Below, piece after piece: positions 25,794 through 34,819 of a stretch of DNA of 37,260 nt (position 1 is the first letter of the stretch; every line of letters starts with the position of its first letter). The DNA comes from CAYMRB01 sp964392615 (lineage in GTDB: Bacteria; Planctomycetota; UBA8108): NCBI GenBank assembly GCA_964392615.1, contig CAYMRB010000038.1:1-37260 (forward strand), read 5' to 3'. The notes under the pieces were generated by a model. That model saw nothing but the letters and a program-made list of their open reading frames with translations, was not told the origin of the DNA and searched no databases. The translations under genes were made by a program, and so were the position numbers.

Positions 25794-27599
25794 TCACTTC
25801 ACTCCGAGTGCTGCCGCGTGCCGCTTGACGGTGGCCTCGAGGTCGGTGCCTTCGTGGAAGAATAGCCGCCCCCGGAGCAGGGAGCGCTCGCCAGGGGCCA
25901 GGTCCGGGAAGACCGGATCCGCGTGCATGCACGGACATGGCGGGTTGGCCCACGGCCGTCCGCGTTGCCAGATCGTCGCGATCCAGCGATCCTTGCCGTC
26001 GCTCGATCGCACCGCCACGTAGCGCTTGTCGAGCGCTTTGTTGTCGTTCGTCTGCGCGGCGAATCCCGGTGCGGCCTTCAGCATGATGCACACCTGCGCG
26101 CGCAGGTTCGATCGTCGCTCCGTCGTTCCGTTGTGCAATCCGAGCTCGAGATCGACGTGCGTGCGCTGCGGAACGATGCGCGCGGTGAACTCGAGGCCGT
26201 CCGGAAGTCGGCGTCGCGAGTACAGCTCGCCACCGCCTCGACGGGTCCACTCCATGCGCTCGAGCGGCTTCCCCCGCTTCTCCCAGATGGTCGGGATGTG
26301 CGTGTGCGCGAGATACGTGAGCCCGTGCTGTGTCCACAGCGCTTCGGGTAGGTCGAGGACGACGTAGCCCGCGTCCTTCCACGGCAGAAAGATGCTCGCC
26401 TTCGTGTCGCGGTGCGGATCGATCGCGCCGTCGAGAAAGCCGATGCGCGGGTGGCGACCACCGGGGTAGGCCAGCACCTTGATCGCGTCGCCGTGCGTCG
26501 CCGCCGGCTCGACGTCAGCGCGAATATCGAACGTCTCGAGGAGCTTCGCGACGGCATGCGGATCGTAGCCGGTCGCGATTGCCGTCTCGTCGCGGCTGTA
26601 GCGGTGGTGGACCATCGCGTTCTCGAGCCAGAAGCGCAGCTCCGAGCGCTCTGCCGCGTTCAGCTTCGGGAGCGGCGTGCGCGGGAAGTGCAGGTGCACC
26701 CGGTCGTGCATCGTGTAGAGGCGATACCGCGCTCCATCGTGCACCAGAATGCCGCTCGACTTGTTCGTCGCGACCGGCAGGAGAGGGTTCTTCGCGTACT
26801 TGCGCCAGTGGACGAGATCGGTCGATACGGCGACGTTCGTCGTCCAATTACCATCGGTCGCGCCGAGGCCGTGGTAGTACGCGTAGTAGCGTCCGTCGTG
26901 CCGGACGATCTGGTTGAGCGCGACCATCTTGCTGTCATACGTTCCCGGGCCCGGGGCGAGCACCGGATCGTCCGAGACGTTCGTCCACGTCTTCAGGTCG
27001 GACGACTTCGCGAGCCAGATGCCCTCGTCGCGACGCTCGTAGAACAGGTGCCACGTGTCGTCTTCGACCCACGCGGTGGGCGTGCCGAAAGGTCCGGGCG
27101 AGAGCGGCGAGCCGTCCGTGCGGCGAATGTCGAGGGTGCCGCGAAGCTGCCACTCGACGCCGTCCTTCGACGTTAGCAGGCGCGCGCGGTCGCGGCGGCC
27201 CTCGGCGAACATGTAGAACGTGTCGCCGCGCTTGACGACCATCATGTCCTCGATCCACTCGTCGGCGACGAGCGGGTCGAACGTCGAGCGGCGCGTCCAC
27301 TTCAGGCCGTCGTCCGACGTCGCGTACCCGAGCCGCCGCAGCTCGCCGGGCGCGTCGATGTAGCCCGTGTACCACATGTGATAGACGCCGGCATCGCGCA
27401 GAATCCAGCCGCGCTCGCGGATGCTCTCGTCCCAATGTCCCGGACCGCGCGCCGCGAATACGGGATTCGCATGCGCCGGGACGAAGTCGACGAGCTCGCG
27501 AGGAAACTCGTCGCCGGCACGGACGTCACTTCCGGCAGAAACCGAGAGGCTCAGGGCCCACAGAGCGACGGACAGGCGGCGCAACGATCGTCGAGTCAT
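25794..27599 (-). CDS. Exported GH43/GH130-like beta-propeller protein with C-terminal beta domain
   Basis: The 601-residue product has a signal peptide (1-28) and a five-bladed propeller at about 40-330: YHMWYTGYIDAPGELRRLGYATSDDGLKW, EDMMVVKRGDTFYMFAEGR, TPTAWVEDDTWHLFYERR and YYAYYHGLGATDGNWT. These signatures recall GH43, GH32 and GH130 enzymes, which act on arabinans, fructans or mannosides. The C-terminal half (about 360-601) is a separate beta-rich domain with LPWKDAGYVVLDLPEALW, HVDLELGLHNGT and NPPCPCMHADPVFPDLAPGE, found in my view in exported proteins of unknown role. I could not identify the three catalytic carboxylates with confidence. It follows the M16 peptidase stop by 10 bases and precedes the phosphatidyltransferase, so it is in an operon. 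It might bind glycans rather than cleave them. Confidence 0.72.
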   Translation of the reverse strand: MTRRSLRRLSVALWALSLSVSAGSDVRAGDEFPRELVDFVPAHANPVFAARGPGHWDESIRERGWILRDAGVYHMWYTGYIDAPGELRRLGYATSDDGLKWTRRSTFDPLVADEWIEDMMVVKRGDTFYMFAEGRRDRARLLTSKDGVEWQLRGTLDIRRTDGSPLSPGPFGTPTAWVEDDTWHLFYERRDEGIWLAKSSDLKTWTNVSDDPVLAPGPGTYDSKMVALNQIVRHDGRYYAYYHGLGATDGNWTTNVAVSTDLVHWRKYAKNPLLPVATNKSSGILVHDGARYRLYTMHDRVHLHFPRTPLPKLNAAERSELRFWLENAMVHHRYSRDETAIATGYDPHAVAKLLETFDIRADVEPAATHGDAIKVLAYPGGRHPRIGFLDGAIDPHRDTKASIFLPWKDAGYVVLDLPEALWTQHGLTYLAHTHIPTIWEKRGKPLERMEWTRRGGGELYSRRRLPDGLEFTARIVPQRTHVDLELGLHNGTTERRSNLRAQVCIMLKAAPGFAAQTNDNKALDKRYVAVRSSDGKDRWIATIWQRGRPWANPPCPCMHADPVFPDLAPGERSLLRGRLFFHEGTDLEATVKRHAAALGVK

Positions 27600-27609
27600 G
27601 TGACAACGC

Positions 27610-30513
27610 CTACTTGCCGACGACGCTGACGGGAGCGATCGTCTCGAGGTCGGCGCGAATCGCCTTCGCCTCGCCGACGATCACGATCGCGAGCGTGTCG
27701 GGGTGGATGTGCTTTCGCGCGACGTCGACGACCTCGCTGGACTTCGACGCGGCGACACGGGCCAGGTGCTTCTCGTAGAAACCCTCGGACAGGCCGAGAT
27801 ACTCGATTGACCACAGCTCCTCCGCCATCGCCTGCGGCGTCTCCCGGCGCCGCGCTGCGCTGCCAGCGAGGTAGCTGCGCGCGCTGTCCATCTCTTCAGC
27901 GCTCGGGGCCGCGGTGCGCATCCTCTCGATCTCGCCGAGGATGACGCGCACGGCTTCCGCGGTCTTCGCCGTCTGCGTGAACGTCGCTACCTGGAACTCG
28001 CCGGCTTGCTTGTTGGCGCTGAACGACCCGCTGATGCCGTAGGTCAACCCCTTCTCGACTCGCACGACCGAGTTGAGCCGCGCGCCGAATGAGCCGCCGA
28101 ACACCTGATTGAGGACCGCGGCGCTCGAGTATTCCTCCGACCCGTGGCCCAAGCGCGAGATATGGCCGATGCGGATCTGGCTCTGTACCGCGCCGGGATG
28201 GTCGACGAGATGGATCCTCATCGGGGCCCGCGTCGGGAACTCCGGGAGCTCGACGACCGGCTTGTCGGGCGACTCCGGTCGCCAATCGCCGAACGCCTTG
28301 GCCGCAAGGTCGAACGTCTGCTGCGGGTCGACGTCGCCGGCGACGTAGAGTACGGCAGCGTCCGGCCGCGCGAAGCGATTCCACCACGCGCGGAGATCCG
28401 CGGCGACGAGCCGCTTCACGTCGTCGGCTGTACCGTCCGCCGTGCGCGCGTACGGGTGGCCGCCGTAGACGGTGCGGTCGAACTGCCGCGCCGCGAGGAA
28501 CGACGGCTCCTTCTCCTCGACCATCTTGCCCGTCGTCGCCATGCGAATTCGCGTCTGCAGCTCGTCGTCGGGAAACGTCGGCTCGCGCACGACCTCGGCG
28601 AGGCTGTCGAGCGTCTTGGCGAAGTACTCGGTGACAGCGGTTGCCCAGACGACGGAAGTGTCGTGACCGGCGGCACCAGCGAGGTCGATCGCATGGGTTT
28701 CGAGGTCTTCGGCAATCTCCTCGGCACCGCGCCGAGCGGTGCCCTTCGTGAGCATCGCGCACGCCATGGCCGCGGCACCGGGCTTGTCGGGGTTCTCGTG
28801 GCAGGCGCCGTAGTGGAAGCCGAGGCGTAGGCTGACGAACGGCACGTCGTCGTTGGGTACGACGACGATCTCGAGGCCGTTGTCGAGAGTCTTCGCGTGC
28901 TTGACGATCGGCGGCAGCGTGTCGAGCGGCGCTGCGATCGGCGGCTTCTCCGGCAGCGACGTCGGCCGTTGAGCCGCCGCCTTCGGGCCGCGGGCAACCG
29001 CGCGGCGCCCGCCGGACTTCGACGTCGCCTCGCTCGAAGCCTGATCGGCCGCTTCCTCGTCGCTCTTGCCTTTCCTCGCCGCTCCGAGCAGCGTCGAGAT
29101 CATGCCGATCAGCGTCGGCTTGACGACGAGCGTCGCCCGTCGTTTCGGGACGAGGTACTCCTGTGCGACGCGATGGACATCGTCGACGGTGACGGCGCGG
29201 AAGCGCTCCAGCGACCGGTTGACCTCGTCGGTCGATCCGAGCAGCGTCGCCGCGCGTCCGAGCACATCCGCCTTGCTCTCGATGCGCAATCGAGACTCGA
29301 CGAGCGACTTGTACAGCGCGTTCTTCGCCTTGAAGAGCTCCCTCTCGGTGACGCCGTCTTGACGGATTCGAGCGATCTCCGCTTCGAGAGCTGCGACGGC
29401 CTTCTTGGCTCTGCCGAAGGGCGGCAGCGCTGCACCGGCGGCGAGGATGCCCGCGTGCTCGAGCTGCATCATGCCGCCGAGCGCCATGGCAGCGACCTTC
29501 TTTCGGGTGACGAGCTCGCGATGCAGGCGGCTCGACTCGCCGCTTCCGAGGATGTGGGCGAGAATGTCGAGAGCCGGGCTGTCGGGATGGCGCAGAGGGA
29601 CGGTGCGATATCCGATGCCGACGACCGGCACCGGCCCCTTCTTCTCCTTCAGGCGGATCTCGATCGGCCCGTCGTCAGGGAAGTCGGGATCCGCGACTCG
29701 CGGCGGCGTGGGGCACGCGGGGATCCAGTCGAAGTGGCGCGCGACGAGTTCGCGAGCCTCTTCGTGCTCGACCGCACCCGCAATGACGAGAGTCGCGTTG
29801 CCGGGGACGTAGAATCGATCCCAGAACGTCTGCAGCTCGTCGATTTTCGCGGCGCGCAGGTGGGGGATCGTACCGATCGGAGACCAGCTGTAGGGGTGGT
29901 CGGGGAACACGCGCGGCAGCACTCGTTCGAGCACCGAGCCGTACGGCTGGTTCAGCCCCATGCGACGCTCTTCTTCGACGACCCGACGCTCGGTCTCGAA
30001 GCCGACTTCGTCGATCTTCAACGCGGCCATGCGCTCCGCTTCGAGCCACAGCAGGAGCTCGAGCTGATTCGACGGGGCGACGTTGACGTAGGTCGTGTTG
30101 TCGAACGCGGTGTACGCGTTGCACGAACCACCGGTCTTGCGGACGAGGTCGAAGTGATCGGTCGGACCGAGGCGGTCCGTACCGCGGAACATCATGTGCT
30201 CGAACATGTGGGCGAAGCCATTCCGGTCCTTCGCCTCGTCCTTCGAGCCGACGTGATACCACACCTGGACCGCGACGATCGGGCAGCTGAAGTCCTCGAG
30301 CGTGACGACGCGCAGGCCGTTCGCGAGGGTCTTCTCGCGATAATCGAAGCGGTTGGCGTTCGCAGAGTCGTTGGCGGCCCCGGTGTTTTCTTCAGCAGAC
30401 ACGGCGTTCTCTTCGGCGGCTACGAGCGGGTTCGGAGCGATCGGGGGCGGGGCGGCGGAACACGCCCAGGCGAGCACCACGGCGATCGCACGGCGGGGCA
30501 GACTCCCGTTCAT
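27610..30513 (-). CDS. Exported M16 zinc peptidase, two fused halves
   Basis: The 967-residue product starts at ATG 30513 with AGGAG about 9 bases upstream and a signal peptide (RRAIAVVLAWACSAAPP). The N-terminal half has the inverted zinc motif H102-MFE-H106 and the third ligand Glu near 182 (VVEEERRMGLNQ). A charged linker (about 490-530, RKGKSDEEAADQASSEATSK) joins a second M16 half that lacks HxxEH but keeps FGGSFGARLNS and KGLTYGISGSF, the substrate-binding Arg/Tyr region. This active/inactive arrangement is normal for fused M16 family peptidases that degrade short peptides in the periplasm. Lipoprotein modification at the Cys is possible but the lipobox is poor. It lies 111 bases from aspS on the same strand and 10 bases before the propeller gene. 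Confidence 0.92.
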   Translation of the reverse strand: MNGSLPRRAIAVVLAWACSAAPPPIAPNPLVAAEENAVSAEENTGAANDSANANRFDYREKTLANGLRVVTLEDFSCPIVAVQVWYHVGSKDEAKDRNGFAHMFEHMMFRGTDRLGPTDHFDLVRKTGGSCNAYTAFDNTTYVNVAPSNQLELLLWLEAERMAALKIDEVGFETERRVVEEERRMGLNQPYGSVLERVLPRVFPDHPYSWSPIGTIPHLRAAKIDELQTFWDRFYVPGNATLVIAGAVEHEEARELVARHFDWIPACPTPPRVADPDFPDDGPIEIRLKEKKGPVPVVGIGYRTVPLRHPDSPALDILAHILGSGESSRLHRELVTRKKVAAMALGGMMQLEHAGILAAGAALPPFGRAKKAVAALEAEIARIRQDGVTERELFKAKNALYKSLVESRLRIESKADVLGRAATLLGSTDEVNRSLERFRAVTVDDVHRVAQEYLVPKRRATLVVKPTLIGMISTLLGAARKGKSDEEAADQASSEATSKSGGRRAVARGPKAAAQRPTSLPEKPPIAAPLDTLPPIVKHAKTLDNGLEIVVVPNDDVPFVSLRLGFHYGACHENPDKPGAAAMACAMLTKGTARRGAEEIAEDLETHAIDLAGAAGHDTSVVWATAVTEYFAKTLDSLAEVVREPTFPDDELQTRIRMATTGKMVEEKEPSFLAARQFDRTVYGGHPYARTADGTADDVKRLVAADLRAWWNRFARPDAAVLYVAGDVDPQQTFDLAAKAFGDWRPESPDKPVVELPEFPTRAPMRIHLVDHPGAVQSQIRIGHISRLGHGSEEYSSAAVLNQVFGGSFGARLNSVVRVEKGLTYGISGSFSANKQAGEFQVATFTQTAKTAEAVRVILGEIERMRTAAPSAEEMDSARSYLAGSAARRRETPQAMAEELWSIEYLGLSEGFYEKHLARVAASKSSEVVDVARKHIHPDTLAIVIVGEAKAIRADLETIAPVSVVGK

Positions 30514-30624
30514 CGGACGTTCTCCTCGTCGCGAATGCACGAGCCGTCACTGTAACCCAGGAGGCGCCATCGCGCGATCCTGCGTGATCGCGGATTTCGA
30601 GCTCAGGCAGTGTCAGGGCGCGTT

Positions 30625-31923
30625 CTACGGATACAAGCGGTGGCGATCGCGCGGGAACAGCGTCGCCTCCTTGACGTTTCCGAGCCCGAGGAGCTGCATC
30701 GTCAGTCTCTCGAGGCCGATCGCCAATCCGCCGTGCGGCGGCATGCCGTGTCGGAACGCGTTCGTGTAGTACTCGAACTCCTGCAGGTCGAGTCCGCGCT
30801 CGCGCATCTTCTCGCACAACAGCTCGTAGTCGTGGATGCGCTGGCTTCCCGTCGTGATCTCGAGGCCTCGGAAGAGGAGGTCGAAGCTGCGTGACGTCGC
30901 GGGGTCATCCTCGCGGTAGTACGTGTACATCGGCCGCTTGGCGAGCGGAAAACCGACGACGTAGAGGAACTCCGAGCCGTGCTCCTCCTTGGCCCACTCG
31001 CAGAGGCGGCGCTCGCCCTCCGGGTCGAGGTCGCCCTTCGGCGAGCGGTGACCGGCGGCGGCGACGATCTCGACCGCACGCGCGTAGGTGACTTGAGGGA
31101 TCGACTCGCCGACGGTGGGAATCGTCGCACCGAGCAGCGCGACCTGCTCGGCGCAGCGTTCGCGGACGGCGTCGCAGATGTGCCGGATGACGCCGATCTG
31201 CATCGCGATGACGTCTTGCTCGTCTTCGATGAAGCCCATCTCGAAGTCGAGCGACACGTACTCGTTGATGTGGCGCGACGTCTCGTGCTTCTCGGCGCGG
31301 TAGACGGGGCCGACCTCGAACACGCGCTCGAGTCCGCTGCCGACCAGGATCTGCTTGTAGAACTGCGGCGACTGTGCGAGGAACGCCGGGCGTCCGAAGT
31401 AGTCGATCTCGAAGACGTTCGCGCCGCCTTCCGTTCCGGTGCCGACGATCTTCGAGCTCTTGACCTCGGTGAAGTCCTGCGAGCGCAGATACTCGCCGTA
31501 GGCGTGCACGATGACGGACTGCACCTCGAAGATCGCGCGGATCTCCAGGGCGCGGAGCGACACCGTGCGGTGATCGAGGATCTTGTCGAGGCTCGTCTTG
31601 CGGAGGACCTTCGGCCGGTTGATCTCGAGCGGCGGCTCATGCGCGCTCGCGAGCGTCCGCAGCGCCGTCAGGTGGACCTCGGCACCCCGCGGCGCGCGGG
31701 GCTCGTCGATGACCTTGCCCTCGACCTCGACGACGTGCTCCTTGCCGATCGGTCCGACGTCGATGTCGGAGCCGGGCTCGACGACCGTCTGAATCAGCCC
31801 GCCGCGGTCTCGCAGGACCAGGAATTTGACCTCACGAAACGCGCGCAGACCGTGAACCCAGCCCGCCAGGCGGACGGTCTCGCCGATGTGGGACGGCACT
31901 TCCGATGTCAGAATCCGGGCCAT
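30625..31923 (-). CDS. aspS: Archaeal-type aspartyl-tRNA synthetase, probably non-discriminating
   Basis: The 432-residue product is a class II AspRS of the archaeal size class, without the bacterial GAD insertion. The N-terminal OB fold covers about 1-105. Motif 2 is VYRAEKHETSRHINEY, motif 3 GLAIGLERL, and ATEGG-like GTEGGANVFEIDYFGRPAFLAQSPQFYK is typical. Residues H24 (GWVHG) and P78 (PRAPRG) occupy the positions of W26 and K85 in the Thermococcus enzyme; His and Pro there mark AspRS that also charge tRNA-Asn. It would then supply Asp-tRNA-Asn to the amidotransferase GatCAB, which is not in this window. ATG 31923 is preceded by ACGGAG. It is followed on the same strand by the M16 gene. 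An AsnRS is less likely given the sequence. Confidence 0.93.
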   Translation of the reverse strand: MARILTSEVPSHIGETVRLAGWVHGLRAFREVKFLVLRDRGGLIQTVVEPGSDIDVGPIGKEHVVEVEGKVIDEPRAPRGAEVHLTALRTLASAHEPPLEINRPKVLRKTSLDKILDHRTVSLRALEIRAIFEVQSVIVHAYGEYLRSQDFTEVKSSKIVGTGTEGGANVFEIDYFGRPAFLAQSPQFYKQILVGSGLERVFEVGPVYRAEKHETSRHINEYVSLDFEMGFIEDEQDVIAMQIGVIRHICDAVRERCAEQVALLGATIPTVGESIPQVTYARAVEIVAAAGHRSPKGDLDPEGERRLCEWAKEEHGSEFLYVVGFPLAKRPMYTYYREDDPATSRSFDLLFRGLEITTGSQRIHDYELLCEKMRERGLDLQEFEYYTNAFRHGMPPHGGLAIGLERLTMQLLGLGNVKEATLFPRDRHRLYP

Positions 31924-32030
31924 TCGGTGGCGCTCCGTGGTTGCAGCACGAAACAGCTATCCTATCACTTCCCGGTCCCCGTCAGGAAGGGGGCAGGAAA
32001 CGCGGGGCTTTCCGCCGAACTGTCGGGCTG

Positions 32031-32351
32031 CTAGGGCTCGACCCCGAGCTCCTGAAGTGCGACGAGGATCTGGTCGATGGTGACCGGGTAGCTCAGCACG
32101 CGGAGGCGTCCGTCGGGCGGCGGGCGGAGGTCGGTTTCCGGAGTGAGGAGGACGACCGGGCAGTCGACCCGTTTCACGAACCGGAAGTCGAAGCTGGTGT
32201 GCAAGTCCGGGACGTCATAGATGAGGGCACTGACCGGCGCCGCGGCTCCGAGCTCGGCCGACGATAGCTCCACCCGGAATCGTCGTGCCAGCCCGGTTCC
32301 GTAGAGCCGACGATGGACTGCGCTCGGCGTAATCAGTACGACAGTTTTCAC
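32031..32351 (-). CDS. Stand-alone degenerate receiver-like protein
   Basis: The 106-residue product starts at GTG 32351 (MKTVVLITPSAVHRRLYG) and has the alternating beta/alpha pattern of a response-regulator receiver domain: TVVLITPSA, SALIYDVPDL, CPVVLLTPE, LRVLSYPVTIDQILVAL. D46 could match the phospho-Asp, and T70 the conserved Thr. The acidic pair at the end of strand 1 is absent (ITPS) and no Lys follows the last strand, so phosphorylation is doubtful. No output domain is present. The frame stays open upstream to 32780, but that part is Arg/Ala-rich and looks non-coding. It lies 107 bases upstream of aspS on the same strand. The call is tentative. Confidence 0.5.
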   Translation of the reverse strand: MKTVVLITPSAVHRRLYGTGLARRFRVELSSAELGAAAPVSALIYDVPDLHTSFDFRFVKRVDCPVVLLTPETDLRPPPDGRLRVLSYPVTIDQILVALQELGVEP

Positions 32352-32778
32352 AAGACAGCCACCGCGTGCCGCATGCCCGGTCCCCACGACCACGCCGCGA
32401 TCTTCGCACGAGGCGACGCGGGCTGTCAAGGCGCGCGTCGCCCCGGGGCGCACCCGACCGGCTGCCGACGAGGAGGCGTGAAGGCGGCCACGAGCGCCTG
32501 GAACCGTCCCGAATCGAGGCGCCCGGCCCGAATCCGCACGATGGACTGACGCGTCCACGATCTGGGCATTCCGCGGCGCCGCATCATCGCGAGCGTTCGA
32601 GCGCGACCGGAAGTTCGTCCGCAGCAACGCTTTCCTGCCGGCCCTGAGGTGGTCGCGGCGCGCCGCGGATGGGGCGACGCGATCGGGCACCGCGCTTGCG
32701 GCAGCGAACCGTGTCGAACAGCCCGCCGCGTCGGCGTCTCTCCGCCGCCGCGTAATCCCCGACCCGAGTCGATTGCCC
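32352..32778. other. 427-base stretch without recognisable gene
   Basis: This region lies between the receiver-like gene and the divergent recombinase-like gene. Frames here are open on both strands but their translations are Arg/Ala/Pro-rich and match nothing. I see no att-like direct repeat, tRNA or clear promoter. It probably holds both divergent promoters, or remnants of older sequence. Confidence 0.5.
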
Positions 32779-33717
32779 ATGTTCTTCTCCGCTGCCTACC
32801 AGTCGTTCACACAGCCAGTTGACGGTCGCGACCCTCCGACGTGCGTCGATCACTTCTTCCGCTGCTGCGGTCGCCGATGGCTGGCGTCCTGGGACCACCT
32901 CGAGCTCGACGACATCACCACGGAGCGGGTCGGAGCCTACTTCGCGGAGTTGGTCGCGAAGGACGTTCCCCCCGACGAGATCCGTCACGACGGGCGTCGC
33001 CTCGCGGTGTTCTTCAGCTGGGCTCGACGCGAGGGGCTTGTCGATGTCGATCCCATCGCCGGCCTGGCCCCGCTCCGCTGTCGCAAGAAGCTGAAGTCGA
33101 TCTGCTGGAATGAGAACGACCAATCGCGGCTTCTGACGGTCTGCTCTCCCGTCGACGGCGAGAGCCGCTATTCCTCCCGCGGCGTCTTGCCGATGATCTT
33201 CCTCGATCACGCGTCCCGGGAATGCCGCGAGCCGTATCTGTACCCTCTCGTGCTGCTCGGCCTACGCACGGGGATGCGCCTCGGCAGTCTTCTCTACCTC
33301 GAGTGGCGTCACGTTCATCTCGACCGGCGCTGCATCGAGATTCCGGGCCCCGAAGCGCGTTGGGGTCACGATTTCCAGGTGGAGCTCGACGACGAGTGCG
33401 TCGCGTTGCTCACGGACATCGCGCGACATTGCGAAGCCGGCGGCGATGTCTCGCAGCGCGTCTTCGAGTGCCTGGCGGTGCCGATGGCCGACGGTGTTCC
33501 GGACGTCGACGTGGTTCAGATTCATCTGCGCGCAGCGTGTCGGCGTTCGGGCATCCGCGAGGGCGAGTTCAACTCGCTTCGCGTCAGCTTCGCGTACAAC
33601 TGCGTACGCTCGGGCCTTCACTGGACCGAGGCGCTGAAGCGCGTCGACTGGGACGGTCCCGACCTGCTGATTCGCGTGCACGAGCGCTGGAGCCCAGACC
33701 GCCGCGCCGCGAGCTGA
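32779..33717 (+). CDS. Tyrosine-recombinase-like protein with degraded active site
   Basis: The 312-residue product has an N-terminal SAM-like, core-binding region (about 15-90: LELDDITTERVGAYFAELV, RRLAVFFSWARREGLVDVDPIAGL) and a C-terminal catalytic-like fold. Box I is intact in LLGLRTGMRLGSLLYLEWRHV (R167). Box II reads NSLRVSFAY (N265, R268) where active enzymes have HxLR. The final stretch WDGPDLLIRVHERW has no Tyr: H301 lies where the nucleophile is expected, and the usual GH is DG. It should not cut DNA by the normal mechanism, though it may still bind DNA or represent a decaying integrase. TTG 32773 is an alternative start to ATG 32779. No flanking att sites or element genes are visible. 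Confidence 0.72.
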   Translation: MFFSAAYQSFTQPVDGRDPPTCVDHFFRCCGRRWLASWDHLELDDITTERVGAYFAELVAKDVPPDEIRHDGRRLAVFFSWARREGLVDVDPIAGLAPLRCRKKLKSICWNENDQSRLLTVCSPVDGESRYSSRGVLPMIFLDHASRECREPYLYPLVLLGLRTGMRLGSLLYLEWRHVHLDRRCIEIPGPEARWGHDFQVELDDECVALLTDIARHCEAGGDVSQRVFECLAVPMADGVPDVDVVQIHLRAACRRSGIREGEFNSLRVSFAYNCVRSGLHWTEALKRVDWDGPDLLIRVHERWSPDRRAAS

Positions 33718-33790
33718 GGAGCCGCGTCCCACCGGTCCTGACCGAACGCCTCGCTTCCTCCCTCGCCGTCTGTCCGGTTAGAATCGCGGC

Positions 33791-34771
33791 ATGACACGCG
33801 CAAGGGTCTGGAACGAGACGGAGCGGTTCTCGAATGCCGTCGTGACACGCGACTCGATGTCACGCCGCGCCGCGCTGCGATCGATCGTCGCCGGCGCGTT
33901 CGCAGCGGCCGTCGCTCCCCGCGATCTCCTCGCCGCTCCACCGCCGTTCCGTCTGCGCTGGATGCTCGGATCGTGCATGTATGGCACGACTGACGTCGCG
34001 TCGATCCTGCCGGAGGTCGCGAAGATCGGCGCCGAGCACATCGACATCTGGCCGCGCGTCCACGGGAATCAGCGCGAGCAGGTCGAGGCGATGGGCCACG
34101 ACCGCTTCGCCGCGCTTCTCGCGAAGCATCGCGTCAAGCTCGGCATGATCACGCAGTACAAGCTCGGGCCGTTCGGTCTCGAGCCGGAGATGCCCGTCGC
34201 GAAGAAGCTCGGAGCGACGCTGCTCATCACGGGCGCGCGCGGGCCGAAGGGTCTCGAGGGCGGCGCGCTGAAGGCGGCGTGCCGTAGATTCGCCACGCAG
34301 ATGGAGCCCCATGTCGCGGCGGCCGAGAAGCACGGCTTGACGATCGGCATCGAGAACCACGGCGGGTCGCTCGTCAGCTCGCCCGACTCGATCCGCTGGT
34401 TTGCCGAGTTCGCGAAGTCGCGCCACATCGGCATCGCGCTCGCGCCGTACCATCTGCCGCAAGACGCGGGGCTGCTCGCGAAGATCATCGAGGACCTCGG
34501 GCCGAAGCTGGTCCACTTCTATGCGTGGCAGCACGGCAAGGGTTGCATGAAGAAGCTGCCGAAGGAGGAGGAGCTTCTGCAGATGCCCGGTCGCGGCCCG
34601 CTCGATTTCGCGCCGCTGGTCGCAGCGTTGCGGAAGATCGACTACCGCGGTTGGACGGAGATCTTCATGCACCCGGTACCGCGCGGCATTCCGATCTTGC
34701 CGACGACGGCGGAGGTGACGGCGGAGATCAACCGATCGCGGCGCTATCTCGAGAAGGTCGCGCGCGGTTAG
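33791..34771 (+). CDS. Tat-exported xylose-isomerase-like TIM-barrel protein
   Basis: The 326-residue product (ATG 33791; ATG 33857, MSRRAALRSIV, is a good alternative) has a twin-arginine signal, SRRAAL plus AGAFAAAVAPRDLLAA. Residues 55-325 form an AP_endonuc_2 TIM barrel: KIGAEHIDIWPRVHG, KKLGATLLITGARGP, HGLTIGIENHGG, LVHFYAWQHGKG and YRGWTEIFMHPV. Family metal ligands are usually Glu, Asp, His and Glu. E188 and H242 look right, and Glu in WTEIF fits, but the Asp position reads IALAPYH (A218), so metal binding may be altered. Such exported proteins are often annotated as sugar phosphate isomerase/epimerase, but the substrate is unknown. It starts a likely three-gene operon with the SnoaL-like and hydrolase genes. 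Confidence 0.82.
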   Translation: MTRARVWNETERFSNAVVTRDSMSRRAALRSIVAGAFAAAVAPRDLLAAPPPFRLRWMLGSCMYGTTDVASILPEVAKIGAEHIDIWPRVHGNQREQVEAMGHDRFAALLAKHRVKLGMITQYKLGPFGLEPEMPVAKKLGATLLITGARGPKGLEGGALKAACRRFATQMEPHVAAAEKHGLTIGIENHGGSLVSSPDSIRWFAEFAKSRHIGIALAPYHLPQDAGLLAKIIEDLGPKLVHFYAWQHGKGCMKKLPKEEELLQMPGRGPLDFAPLVAALRKIDYRGWTEIFMHPVPRGIPILPTTAEVTAEINRSRRYLEKVARG

Positions 34772-34819
34772 TCGTTCATCCGCGCGATCGAGCACCGAGA
34801 ACGGAGGAGGACGGGAATC

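Noticed and set aside
32352..32780. N-terminal extension of the receiver-like frame
   Set aside because: The translation is Arg/Ala/Ser-rich and lacks any motif; the fold begins at GTG 32351.
32779..33717. Recombinase-like gene as proof of an integrated mobile element
   Set aside because: No att repeats, tRNA target, excisionase, phage or plasmid genes are nearby, and the active site is degraded.
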